Source of the DNA: Victivallales bacterium
Lineage (GTDB): Bacteria; Verrucomicrobiota; Lentisphaeria; Oligosphaerales; Oligosphaeraceae
Length of the DNA: 8,343 nucleotides
NCBI GenBank assembly: GCA_017615955.1
Contig: JAFZZD010000603.1
Location: 1 to 8,343 of the forward strand
Direction: 5' to 3'
Under the pieces are notes generated by a model. That model did not search any database. It was not told where the DNA came from and saw nothing but the letters and a program-made list of their open reading frames with translations. The position numbers and the translations under genes are program-made. This document shows positions 1 through 6,669 of this stretch, in pieces. Each line of letters opens with the position of its first letter. Position 1 is the stretch's first letter.

Positions 1-65
1 CTCTGCGTCTTTGCGTCTCTGCGTTAAAACCTCTGCGCCTCTGTATTGACTTAGCGGCTCTGCGT
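1..65. repeat. Degenerate 8-bp tandem repeat array (CTCTGCGT / ACGCAGAG)
   Basis: Plus-strand octamers can be read at 1-8 (CTCTGCGT), 9-16 (CTTTGCGT), 17-24 (CTCTGCGT), 31-38 (CTCTGCGC), 39-46 (CTCTGTAT) and 58-65 (CTCTGCGT). Six bases (TAAAAC) interrupt after the third unit, and an 11-base stretch holding the stop codon of the adjacent gene interrupts before the last. The array probably continues past the left edge. Units of this CGCAGAG/CGCAAAG type are known to me as intergenic repeats in several bacterial groups, including cyanobacteria and planctomycete relatives; that is memory, not a search. No coding function is visible. The last unit lies inside the 3' end of the neighbouring reading frame. 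Confidence 0.75.
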
Positions 66-1229
66 TGTATTTCCCAAAAGGCCGTCTTGCAGGAAGACTG
101 GGGTGCAGCCTGCTTCTTCTACCATAAGTCTGACTGTCTCGTCCAGTTTTTGCAGATGGTCTGGCTGATAATTGAAATATGTGGGGAATGAATACTGTTC
201 GTGGCTGCAGGCAGAAAAGAGGTCGTTGCCGTAATTGTCTGCAAGGGCCTTTGTCTTGGCGAACAAACGTGGTATCTTCTCCAGCGGCAGTAGGTTGGAT
301 ATGATCCAGTCGTGGTAGAAGAAAATGCCCAGCCCCTTGTCATAGCGTGCCTCATGCTTTTCCATGTAGTCTATTTCATCGCCAAAGCCATAGTGCATCG
401 CCAAAGGCGCGGACGGCGGCAGGTACACCTCTGAACGGAATTCCTGCTCGCGTTCTTCCTTTGTAAGTTCATCCTCTGGCGGCGTGGCCATAAGGCGTGG
501 CCGCAATGCCTCCGAATAGCACCTGCCACCCAGTTTTATAAGTTCCTCCGCCACGCCAGGACTTATATTACCCCAATGCATAACCTGGGGCACTATGTAG
601 CATTTTTCCCCTGCAAAGCGTGTGACCTCGCTCTTCAGCAGTTCATAGTCCTTCAGGAACTTCTTACGTGATGCCTCGCAATATGGCCTGTCAGGGAATT
701 CGCTGTATGCGTGAAGCGAGAAGCGGAGCCAGTCCGCATTGTCCTCGAACTCACTCTTCCAGATGTCAGGCATATCCTTCAGCAAGAAGGGCTGGTGGTC
801 ATTGCGGTAGAATGTGTTGAGCGTCACCTTCCAGCCGTATTTTTTGTGTATTTCCTTCAGCGCGGCCAAATAAAAATGGTCGAATGCCCGTTTCGGGCGC
901 TGCTTTGCCAACTCCGTGAACAGAAAGCTGTGGTCGTCAATATAGAAACTGCAGCGTTTGAAGGACTTCTTATCCCACACCAATGTAATTTTCTGGGAAA
1001 ATGTGCCGTATGGAGTGTCAGCCGCAATCTCCACCTGGTTGATTTGCGATGTCAGCGCCACCTCTGTATGGAAGCGCACACCATCCCGCTCTGTCTTGCA
1101 GCCATTTACGGTAACTGGCGTTCCATAATAATTGACGCCCTCTATCGGCACTGTAAGCGCCTCTTCCGTTTCTTTACCGTGATGATGATTCAGCACGGCA
1201 CCATCCCTGAAGTTGGTTATGAAAAGCAT
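51..1229 (-). CDS. NodB-like (polysaccharide-deacetylase-like) protein with N-terminal Ig-like domain
   Basis: The 392-residue protein has no signal peptide or membrane segment, so it is predicted cytoplasmic. Residues about 28-85 look like a beta-sandwich/Ig-like domain, with alternating strands and the pattern 'VNYYGTPVTVNG'. A putative deformed TIM-barrel domain of polysaccharide-deacetylase type follows. It opens with 'FYIDDHS' (D98, D99, H100), continues with 'FSLHAYSE' (H173), 'VPQVMHWG' (H218) and 'FFYHDW' (H306), and has a late 'SHEQY' (H343). The Asp-Asp and His positions resemble the metal site of NodB-type deacetylases, but the usual H-x3-H pair is not obvious, so the chemistry is uncertain. 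The ATG start is supported by AAGGA six bases upstream. It is the last gene of the block, 75 bp after the second propeller gene. Its last codons (T-T-Q-S-R-stop) run into the octamer repeat. A catalytically divergent or purely structural NodB-fold protein is possible. Confidence 0.5.
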   Translation of the reverse strand: MLFITNFRDGAVLNHHHGKETEEALTVPIEGVNYYGTPVTVNGCKTERDGVRFHTEVALTSQINQVEIAADTPYGTFSQKITLVWDKKSFKRCSFYIDDHSFLFTELAKQRPKRAFDHFYLAALKEIHKKYGWKVTLNTFYRNDHQPFLLKDMPDIWKSEFEDNADWLRFSLHAYSEFPDRPYCEASRKKFLKDYELLKSEVTRFAGEKCYIVPQVMHWGNISPGVAEELIKLGGRCYSEALRPRLMATPPEDELTKEEREQEFRSEVYLPPSAPLAMHYGFGDEIDYMEKHEARYDKGLGIFFYHDWIISNLLPLEKIPRLFAKTKALADNYGNDLFSACSHEQYSFPTYFNYQPDHLQKLDETVRLMVEEAGCTPVFLQDGLLGNTTQSR

Positions 1230-1262
1230 GTTTATTCCTTGTTATTCAAGTGGATATCGGAG

Positions 1263-1282
1263 CGCGGGGCGTCAGCCCCGCG
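1263..1282 (-). repeat. Perfect GC-rich hairpin (REP-like) in the intergenic spacer
   Basis: An 8-bp perfect stem, CGCGGGGC (1263-1270) with GCCCCGCG (1275-1282), encloses the 4-base loop GTCA. It lies 22 bases after the stop of the upstream propeller gene and 33 bases before the start of the NodB-like gene. In the direction of transcription it is followed by CTCCGATATCC rather than a T run, so it is not a classical intrinsic terminator. It could be a REP-like element that protects or attenuates the mRNA between the last two genes. Confidence 0.6.
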
Positions 1283-1304
1283 ACACCAAACGAGCCACTG
1301 TCCA

Positions 1305-2432
1305 CTATTTTTGTGGCACTGGTTTGCTATGGCACAATTCTATATTCAGTTCCGAGCCAGGGGTGCATAACTTGCCTTGAAGTATGTCCTGTTCGGTGAT
1401 TCTGGACATATAGAAATAGCCACCGTTAAACCTGTCCTTGTCGTATATGATGTAAATTGTGCCGTCCTTGCCCTGGCAGGCATCTGGATAGGACACGTGT
1501 GCTTCGGTCTTCAGCAGCAGGCCATTGGACCAGCTCTTTCCATCGTCAAACGACAGATATGCCGTGAGTTTCTCCCTGATGGTCGTGCTGTCGTTCTTCA
1601 CCAGCAGCAAGGCGCCTGACTTGAGGCGGCCAATGAATATGCGTGAAGAAGGAGCCTTTATGGAAGACAGTTCTGGCTTGCTCCAGGTTCTCCCGCCATC
1701 GTATGAAACGCTTTCACCCAAGCCCTTGCGCACACGCATATAGCAGCGCAGCATGCCCGACTTGGTCTCTATGAAGATGTGCTCGTCATATTCTGGGCCT
1801 CCCTCAACAAGGGATGAGTCAATGCGTCCCCTAATCGAGAATGTATTACCATTGTCGGTGGACACCACCATATATGCACCAGGTGCCACACCTAGGGATT
1901 CATGTTTTCTGTATTTTCCATCACCCCAAATCGAGCATGGAAGCGCCCAGGTGCCATCCTTGAGAACCGTTGGCTTGTTCATCATAATGCCATTAGCAAT
2001 GCGTCTGGAAGGCGTGAAGCGGAATGCCTCTGGCGCATCGTCGGGATTTTCCAGTATGGAGTACCATACCCCTGCAATGCCATCAAACACTTCGCCTGAA
2101 TTGGCCTCGCCGCCGCAGCCCTGCGCCCAGAACCAGAACAGGCGCCCGTCTGGAGCAAGCCAGATGACTGGATCAAAGGCTCTGACCTGCGCAGGCGGCC
2201 TCACCACGGCAACCGCATCAGTCCAGGTCTTGCCATCATCGTCGCTCACGACCATCTGCGCATAGTTGTCACGCCCTTCCCCATGACCGCCAGCATACCA
2301 GATGGCAAACAAACGCCCTGATGGCATCTTCTGTATGCCAGGTATGCCCTGCCATGTGCGGCTTGCCAGCAAGTTGTCTTCTGTCGGGCGTGTGACCTGG
2401 ACAGGGTCCAGCGATATGTATGAAAAATCCAT
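1305..2432 (-). CDS. Sialidase-fold BNR beta-propeller protein, no signal peptide (exo-alpha-sialidase-like)
   Basis: The 375-residue protein fits a single six-bladed sialidase-type propeller. Asp-box (S-x-D-x-G-x-T-W) motifs are visible at residues 63-70 (SDDDGKTW), 191-198 (STDNGNTF, last position changed), 243-250 (SYDGGRTW) and 294-301 (SFDDGKSW). The N-terminal 'WQGIPGI' (28-34) sits where true GH33 sialidases carry the Arg-Ile-Pro motif, and here the arginine is Gly. Other sialidase-like positions seem kept: E217 in 'DEHIF', R233 in 'YMRVR', R264 and R269 in 'SRIFIGRL', and Y315 in 'VSYPDA', a possible nucleophile. No signal peptide is seen. The ATG is preceded by AAGGA with a 6-base spacer. 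The protein is usually annotated as sialidase-like, but the missing arginine argues for another glycan specificity or lyase chemistry. The fold assignment is firm; the substrate is not known. Confidence 0.8.
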   Translation of the reverse strand: MDFSYISLDPVQVTRPTEDNLLASRTWQGIPGIQKMPSGRLFAIWYAGGHGEGRDNYAQMVVSDDDGKTWTDAVAVVRPPAQVRAFDPVIWLAPDGRLFWFWAQGCGGEANSGEVFDGIAGVWYSILENPDDAPEAFRFTPSRRIANGIMMNKPTVLKDGTWALPCSIWGDGKYRKHESLGVAPGAYMVVSTDNGNTFSIRGRIDSSLVEGGPEYDEHIFIETKSGMLRCYMRVRKGLGESVSYDGGRTWSKPELSSIKAPSSRIFIGRLKSGALLLVKNDSTTIREKLTAYLSFDDGKSWSNGLLLKTEAHVSYPDACQGKDGTIYIIYDKDRFNGGYFYMSRITEQDILQGKLCTPGSELNIELCHSKPVPQK

Positions 2433-2485
2433 TGTTGTTCCTTATGTTATTTATGTAGGCGCGTTTTTATGTGGGCGCCCGAATT

Positions 2486-3271
2486 TTAGAATTTGATGCT
2501 CATGCCGTCTTCAGCGAGGAGGCCGCCTGCCTCCTTTGCGGCGGCAAGGCGTTCCTCTGGCGTTGCAGGCCACAGCGTCCTGGCGATATGGTTGAAGACG
2601 TGCCTGGTGCTTTCCGTTATGATTTTCAGTTGCCCGAAGCCCTTGCACATGTACTGAATCATGTACAAATCATTGTGGCAGCCAAAGCGCCAATTGTATC
2701 GGCTTGTTCCAGAGGTCGCGTCCCAGACAATCAAGTCAAGATGCCGCTCTTTCAACACCTCCCTGATGCTTCCCGCCAGCCAGCCGCCATCCAGTGCATA
2801 CAGCAGCAGTTCGCCATTGGGCTTTTCAATCAAATAATGGTAGGCTTTCTTCTCAAACGAGCCCAGGTCATGGTTGCCTGGAAGCGGCAGGAACTTGTAA
2901 TCCGCAATCTGCAAATCAACACCGTATTCCAGGCATTTGCCATCAATTGGCAAATCAGTCGTTCCTTCAAAGATCTCCTTCGAACCAAACAGGCGCAGTT
3001 TTTCCTTGCGCCCTGGCGCATTGGCGATATACGCAATGCTGCCAACATTGAAATGGTCCGAATGGGAATGGGTGATGACAATGTCCGTTATGCTGGCAGG
3101 ATCTATATTCTCCTGCTCCATACGATACGGGACAGTCGGCCCCGCATCCAGCATAATATGCCCGTCCAGTATTGTGCATGTGCTACCGCGCACACCCGCC
3201 TTCAGCGGCAACGACCAATCCCAGTCAGCCGCACCTGTTCCCAAAAAAAGAATGTCCATTTGCCTTGTCAT
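2486..3271 (-). CDS. Metallo-beta-lactamase-fold hydrolase (PhnP/RNase Z-like subgroup)
   Basis: The 261-residue length is normal for a stand-alone MBL-fold hydrolase. The N terminus has the 'FLGTG' strand-loop (9-13), then 'MLDAG' (40-44), then the metal-binding H-x-H-x-D-H as 'THSHSDHF' (H68, H70, D72, H73). Later likely ligands are H134 in 'PGNHD', D161 in 'YALDGG' and H200 in 'GCHN'. The layout resembles PhnP-like or Lactamase_B_2 phosphodiesterases and lactonases, but the extra cysteine cluster of PhnP is absent. No signal peptide is seen, so it is probably cytoplasmic with a binuclear zinc (or Mn/Fe) site. The ATG lies one base after the stop of the secreted propeller gene, with GAGGAAG just upstream, which suggests translational coupling. 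In this glycan locus a lactone, cyclic phosphate or sugar-ester substrate is plausible, but that is inference. Confidence 0.85.
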   Translation of the reverse strand: MTRQMDILFLGTGAADWDWSLPLKAGVRGSTCTILDGHIMLDAGPTVPYRMEQENIDPASITDIVITHSHSDHFNVGSIAYIANAPGRKEKLRLFGSKEIFEGTTDLPIDGKCLEYGVDLQIADYKFLPLPGNHDLGSFEKKAYHYLIEKPNGELLLYALDGGWLAGSIREVLKERHLDLIVWDATSGTSRYNWRFGCHNDLYMIQYMCKGFGQLKIITESTRHVFNHIARTLWPATPEERLAAAKEAGGLLAEDGMSIKF

Positions 3272-3272
3272 T

Positions 3273-4505
3273 TCACTTCCTCTCCGGCAACTTCCAGCGT
3301 GTCCAGAGAATGGAGGCCTTTTCGCTTTTGTCTTCGTGCTGGTAGTAGATTGTCAGGATTGAACCGTCTTTCAGTTCCACGGAGGCTGGATAGCCCAAGT
3401 CCCTCGTGATGCTGTCGTCACTGAGGACATACTCGCCATTCCAGGTCCTGCCCTCATCGTATGAAATCATGCAACGCTGCCCGAAAGGACGCCGCCTGCA
3501 TCCATACACGCACACAATCGCGCCAGACGAGTGCCGCAGCAGATGTGGCGGTGCCCCCTTGGCGCATGTCTCCGCCATTGTCGTCCAGGTCTTGCCGCCA
3601 TCCGTGGAGCGTGTCACCAGTGTCCTGAAGTCGTACTCACCCCTGGGCGCCTTGTTCAAGACCGTTGTCTTGCTTCCATTTACGACCTTGCATGCACCCT
3701 CGACTCTGATGGTACCCAGCAAGGTGCCGTCAGGCAATTCGAGGGCATGGGGTTCATGGCAAGTGTTGGCCTGGATATATTCAGGACGCGGCACAGTGCC
3801 AAGTTCTTCCCAGGTCCTGCCCTCGTCGGTTGAACGGGCGGCGCATATCTCCGTGTCAGACCGTCCAGTAATCGCAGTGCCGCTTCCAGTGTTTTCCCAT
3901 TTTTTGCCAAGGTATAGCCAGGAGCCGTCCTTCAGCACAATGAAGCCATGTGGCGATGTGACAGGTGCCCTCCTGACTTCACCCCAGTATTCGCCATCTT
4001 CGCTGACGCGTGTCCAACTACCAAGTTCACGCTGGATAAGTTCAGGCGTCCATGTTTCAAACACCGCTGCGTATGACTGGAGCCATTTTGGCCAGGCACT
4101 TTCAGGCTTCTTATGGCCGCGCATAATTTGCCATGTATTTGATGTGAACCAGGTCACCGCCAGGCGACCGTTGCCCAAGTCCACAATGCCCGCATCCCTG
4201 TCGTCAATGGGCGAGTTGTTTATGATTTTCGGGGATGACCAGGTCTTGCCATCGTCTTTGCTCTTGGTTATGACAGTACGTCCCCAGGGGCAGACATGAC
4301 TCTTGCGGAAGCCAGAGGCCACCACACATAGGGTGCCGTCTTTTTGCCTGATGATGCTTGGCCATGCAAAATAGCCGAATTGCTCAGCAGGCATGGAAAT
4401 AACAGCACCATGCTCAGCCCCTTGGATTTGCATGCAAGCATCCTGGCCTACGGATATGTTTGAAGTAAGAAGCATAAGCGCCCAAAACAACAGTAGTATT
4501 TTCAT
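3273..4505 (-). CDS. Secreted sialidase-fold BNR beta-propeller protein
   Basis: The start chosen is the ATG at 4505, giving 410 residues. A TTG two codons upstream is also open but less likely. Residues 1-20 form a signal peptide: a short basic start, the hydrophobic run 'ILLLFWALMLL', and a cleavage site near 'ISVGQDA'. There is no lipobox. Asp-box motifs are at 82-89 (SKDDGKTW), 225-232 (STDEGRTW), 300-307 (STDGGKTW) and 348-355 (SYDEGRTW), with a degenerate one near 168-174. 'YFAWPSI' (45-51) replaces the sialidase Arg-Ile-Pro motif, so that arginine is missing. 'CHEPHALELPDG' (E251), R267, the arginine-rich 'YGCRRRPFG' and 'DLGYPAS' (Y372) are features of a broad uncharacterised BNR family. 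The protein probably acts outside the cytoplasm on a glycan. Only two bases separate it from the pseudopilin stop, and no clear ribosome binding site is seen, which fits coupled translation. It is clearly different from the second propeller in this window. Confidence 0.82.
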   Translation of the reverse strand: MKILLLFWALMLLTSNISVGQDACMQIQGAEHGAVISMPAEQFGYFAWPSIIRQKDGTLCVVASGFRKSHVCPWGRTVITKSKDDGKTWSSPKIINNSPIDDRDAGIVDLGNGRLAVTWFTSNTWQIMRGHKKPESAWPKWLQSYAAVFETWTPELIQRELGSWTRVSEDGEYWGEVRRAPVTSPHGFIVLKDGSWLYLGKKWENTGSGTAITGRSDTEICAARSTDEGRTWEELGTVPRPEYIQANTCHEPHALELPDGTLLGTIRVEGACKVVNGSKTTVLNKAPRGEYDFRTLVTRSTDGGKTWTTMAETCAKGAPPHLLRHSSGAIVCVYGCRRRPFGQRCMISYDEGRTWNGEYVLSDDSITRDLGYPASVELKDGSILTIYYQHEDKSEKASILWTRWKLPERK

Positions 4506-4507
4506 TG

Positions 4508-5278
4508 TCAATTAGCATAGAGGAACAAGTTGGCCGCCTTGTCCAAATTTGTGCAAAGTGAAGCAATTTTCACTGCAGATGCATGTCCGTCCAACCATGC
4601 CACATTGATTGAGCCATTGTGGAACTCGTGCGCCTGGTAATAATAGTTCGAGAGATATGGGGAATTTGTCCCGTCATACCTGATGAAATGTTCACCACGC
4701 ACGTAGCCACCCGACAATGCAATAACATGATCCGTAAGCATGATTGATGATGAGGCTTTCTTAATGTTGGTTGCTTTGCAAGGTTCCTTATAAATATCGC
4801 TAAGCGCACCTTTGTTACTAGTCATGGCAGCGTTGCCATTATAAAGTTGAGTAGAGTCCCCCTTAAATCCTGCAACGACACCAGAAATACCGTATGTCAC
4901 TCTTTCAGACCAAGAGTTGTAGTCACCTGTAAAATCTTTTGTGTAATCATTTTGCGGATGCGGAACAAAGGTACCGAATGCGCTGGCGCAGCGAACCTCA
5001 AGCCCCTTTTTGCCCACGGAGAAATACTTTCCGTCAGTCAAAGTCATTCCCCAGGTATACATTGACTTTGGCTCCCATTTCTGATACCAGTCCTCATTAT
5101 CATCGACATAGAGAAGTTCAGCTATTGCCAATTGCTTGATTTTCGAGGTACAGTCAATGTTGCGGGCCTTCTCACGGGCCTTGCTCAACGCTGGCAGCAG
5201 CATGGCCGCCAGTATCGCAATGATCGCGATTACAACAAGCAGCTCAATCAGGGTAAATGATGTTTTTTTGTTTTTCAT
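4508..5278 (-). CDS. Type II secretion-like pseudopilin with H-X9-DG C-terminal motif (DUF1559-like)
   Basis: The start chosen is the ATG at 5278, giving 256 residues, because CAGGAG (5285-5290) lies six bases upstream. The longer frame starting at 5296 has no ribosome binding site. The N terminus [16 protein letters not shown], followed by an Ala/Ile/Leu-rich helix to about residue 32 and 'SKAREKAR', is a class III signal cleaved and N-methylated by a prepilin peptidase. The residue before the cleavage site is Ser rather than Gly. E12 is the conserved glutamate at mature position 5. The C-terminal part has H220, then nine residues, then D230-G231 ('[12 protein letters not shown]'), the H-X9-DG signature. 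Four cysteines (43, 97, 167, 242) could form disulfides. Such proteins occur in very many copies in Lentisphaerae and Planctomycetes genomes, often beside CAZyme genes, and their role is unclear. Hand counts on several lines give about 37-47% G+C here against roughly 55-60% in the neighbours. Confidence 0.92.
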   Translation of the reverse strand: MKNKKTSFTLIELLVVIAIIAILAAMLLPALSKAREKARNIDCTSKIKQLAIAELLYVDDNEDWYQKWEPKSMYTWGMTLTDGKYFSVGKKGLEVRCASAFGTFVPHPQNDYTKDFTGDYNSWSERVTYGISGVVAGFKGDSTQLYNGNAAMTSNKGALSDIYKEPCKATNIKKASSSIMLTDHVIALSGGYVRGEHFIRYDGTNSPYLSNYYYQAHEFHNGSINVAWLDGHASAVKIASLCTNLDKAANLFLYAN

Positions 5279-5327
5279 TTTCATCTCCTGTTTCATTGTT
5301 AAAAATCACTAAAAAAGTATTTCAATT
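5279..5327 (-). other. AT-rich spacer between GH39-like and pseudopilin genes
   Basis: These 49 bases are strongly AT-rich compared with the rest of the window and carry the pseudopilin ribosome binding site. On the minus strand two TTGAAA copies (5331-5326 and 5325-5320) begin at the preceding stop codon. One could act as a -35-like box, but no convincing -10 is found at 17-bp spacing (TTAACA is the nearest). No terminator hairpin is seen. A separate promoter for the pseudopilin is possible but not shown. Confidence 0.3.
5285..5290 (-). promoter_or_regulatory. Ribosome binding site that decides the pseudopilin start
   Basis: CAGGAG on the minus strand lies six bases before the ATG at 5276-5278. 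It falls inside the longer open frame that begins at 5296, so it argues for the internal start and a seven-residue leader before the prepilin cleavage site, normal for this family. Confidence 0.7.
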
Positions 5328-6653
5328 TCAATCATTAAGTAAAAAGAATGAATTGCGCTTGATGCGGAAGACAAACTTGCCGTCCTTGTCCTTCAGATTT
5401 ACCTCCTCTCCATTGTATTCGGGATTGACCAGCAGCGCCCTGCCGCTGAAGTCCTCACAGCCATCCAGTTCTAGTATCTTGGACGGAGCATTGTCATCAT
5501 CGGCATAGTAGCAGACCAGCAACGCCTTCTTGCCTTCTGGGCTGATTGCCGCCAGCGCATACACGTCGCTATCATCGCTTTCCGTACGCAGTTGTGTGCC
5601 ATATTCATACAGTTTGGAGAAGAAACGTATGCTGTAGTAGCCCTTACGTCTTGCGAAGGTGTACATGTCGAACAGGCCGTTCCATACGCCAGGCCTGGCA
5701 TCGTAGTACATCATCATGTCAATGCTGGAATTCTGCGCGGCGCACATGAGCGCCGCCACAAGAGAGGCGCCCTTCTCGTTGCCGACCGCCTTGATTGTCT
5801 CGTCATAGTCCGCCAGCCAGCTACGAACGTAGTTGTATTCGTCCAATATGCTTTCTGCCTGGGTGTATCCAGCCTTGTCCAGTTTTTCGCGTATGATTTT
5901 GCTGCGTTCTATGAAATCCGCCCTCACATCGGTACCGTAGCGATGCCATGAGAAGAAGTCCAACGGCACACGTGGTTCGGCAGTAATGCTGGCAAAGAAA
6001 TTGTCCAGCCACTCGTTGATTTGGCAAGCCAGAGCAGGTCCGCCAATCTTCAATTCGGGAAAGCATGACTTTAGATGCATCGCCACCACACGGTAGAACT
6101 TGTAGAATTCCTCGTTGGTGCCGCCCCAGCATGGACTGTCCTCAGGCTTTTCGCACAAATCGGTCATGTCAGCCTCGTTCCATATCTCCCAGTAGATGAT
6201 GTTCCAGTGGAAACCGTCTGCCCATCCATAGTTGTAGTGGCGGATGATGTGCTCGCACACCTGCGCCCACTTGAGATAGTCCTTCGGAGGCTTGGTGTTG
6301 TACTTCTTCTTCCAATGCTCTATTTTTGAGCCCAGACGGTAGAATATCTGGGTACCCGTCTCAAGGGTGTTCTGGAAATATTCGTCCGTCAGAGTAAAGT
6401 CATACGCGTCAGGGTCATCCACATCACGGTCGAAATTGGTGAAGATCAGATTTACATCCACGGAATGCTCGCCGCCATAAGACGCGCAAAAAGAAGAATC
6501 ATGCGCCCGCATGAACGGGATGTGCGCCTCCGCATAATCCGGCTGGTTGCCCCTGCATTGCGTGGGACGCTTCTTTACGGGGCCATTGTTCACACACTGC
6601 AAAGGCTTGATCTTGCCAAGCCTCTCATCTGAAAACAAAGTTACTTTTGCCAT
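5328..6653 (-). CDS. GH39-like glycoside hydrolase (beta-xylosidase-type clan A fold)
   Basis: The start chosen is the ATG at 6653 (441 residues) because AAGGAG lies nine bases upstream. The open frame extends to a TTG at 6677 but would place that site inside the gene. No signal peptide is seen, so the enzyme is probably cytoplasmic. The pattern is a clan GH-A TIM barrel. 'YWEIWNEADM' gives the acid/base E160 of the Asn-Glu pair at the end of strand 4. 'KIGGPALA' (202-209) and 'FFSWHRYG' (233-240, H237) are typical of GH39. 'ILDEYNY' (269-275) gives the likely nucleophile E272 at strand 7. Residues about 360-441 are beta-rich and fit the accessory beta-sandwich of GH39 enzymes. The family hydrolyses beta-xylosides, alpha-L-iduronides and related links by a retaining mechanism; the substrate here is unknown. 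GH39 is the best match, though a related clan A family cannot be excluded. Confidence 0.8.
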   Translation of the reverse strand: MAKVTLFSDERLGKIKPLQCVNNGPVKKRPTQCRGNQPDYAEAHIPFMRAHDSSFCASYGGEHSVDVNLIFTNFDRDVDDPDAYDFTLTDEYFQNTLETGTQIFYRLGSKIEHWKKKYNTKPPKDYLKWAQVCEHIIRHYNYGWADGFHWNIIYWEIWNEADMTDLCEKPEDSPCWGGTNEEFYKFYRVVAMHLKSCFPELKIGGPALACQINEWLDNFFASITAEPRVPLDFFSWHRYGTDVRADFIERSKIIREKLDKAGYTQAESILDEYNYVRSWLADYDETIKAVGNEKGASLVAALMCAAQNSSIDMMMYYDARPGVWNGLFDMYTFARRKGYYSIRFFSKLYEYGTQLRTESDDSDVYALAAISPEGKKALLVCYYADDDNAPSKILELDGCEDFSGRALLVNPEYNGEEVNLKDKDGKFVFRIKRNSFFLLND

Positions 6654-6662
6654 AAGGCATCG

Positions 6663-6668
6663 CTCCTT
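6663..6668 (-). promoter_or_regulatory. Ribosome binding site that decides the GH39-like start
   Basis: AAGGAG on the minus strand, with a nine-base spacer to the ATG at 6651-6653. It sits between the stop codon of the upstream glycoside hydrolase (6670-6672) and the chosen start. The apparent 8-bp gene overlap created by the TTG at 6677 is therefore probably not real, and the true spacing is 16 bp. Confidence 0.75.
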
Positions 6669-6669
6669 C

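Noticed and set aside
711..1370. Plus-strand open frame of 219 codons
   Set aside because: It overlaps the NodB-like gene, the hairpin spacer and the end of the propeller gene in antisense, with no domain or supporting start signal.
2458..2480. Possible terminator hairpin in the 53-bp spacer (GGCGC with GCGCC, plus the palindrome GGGCGCCC at 2473-2480)
   Set aside because: The stem is only 5 bp with a 12-base loop, and no T run follows in the direction of transcription. Chance occurrence in this sequence is likely.
2471..3409. Long plus-strand open frame opposite the MBL gene (312 codons)
   Set aside because: It is the antisense of a clear MBL-fold gene, its translation is low-complexity with no recognisable domain, and no ribosome binding site is evident. 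The G+C-rich third positions of the real gene explain the open frame.
3406..4299. Long plus-strand open frame opposite the secreted propeller gene
   Set aside because: Its repeated V-L-P-S-S blocks are simply the reverse complement of the Asp-box DNA of the propeller gene. It is not an independent protein.
4503..4511. TTG start at 4511 overlapping the pseudopilin stop by four bases (TTGA)
   Set aside because: The ATG two codons later gives a normal signal peptide start. The four-base overlap is attractive for coupling but is not needed, since the ATG still lies only two bases from the stop.
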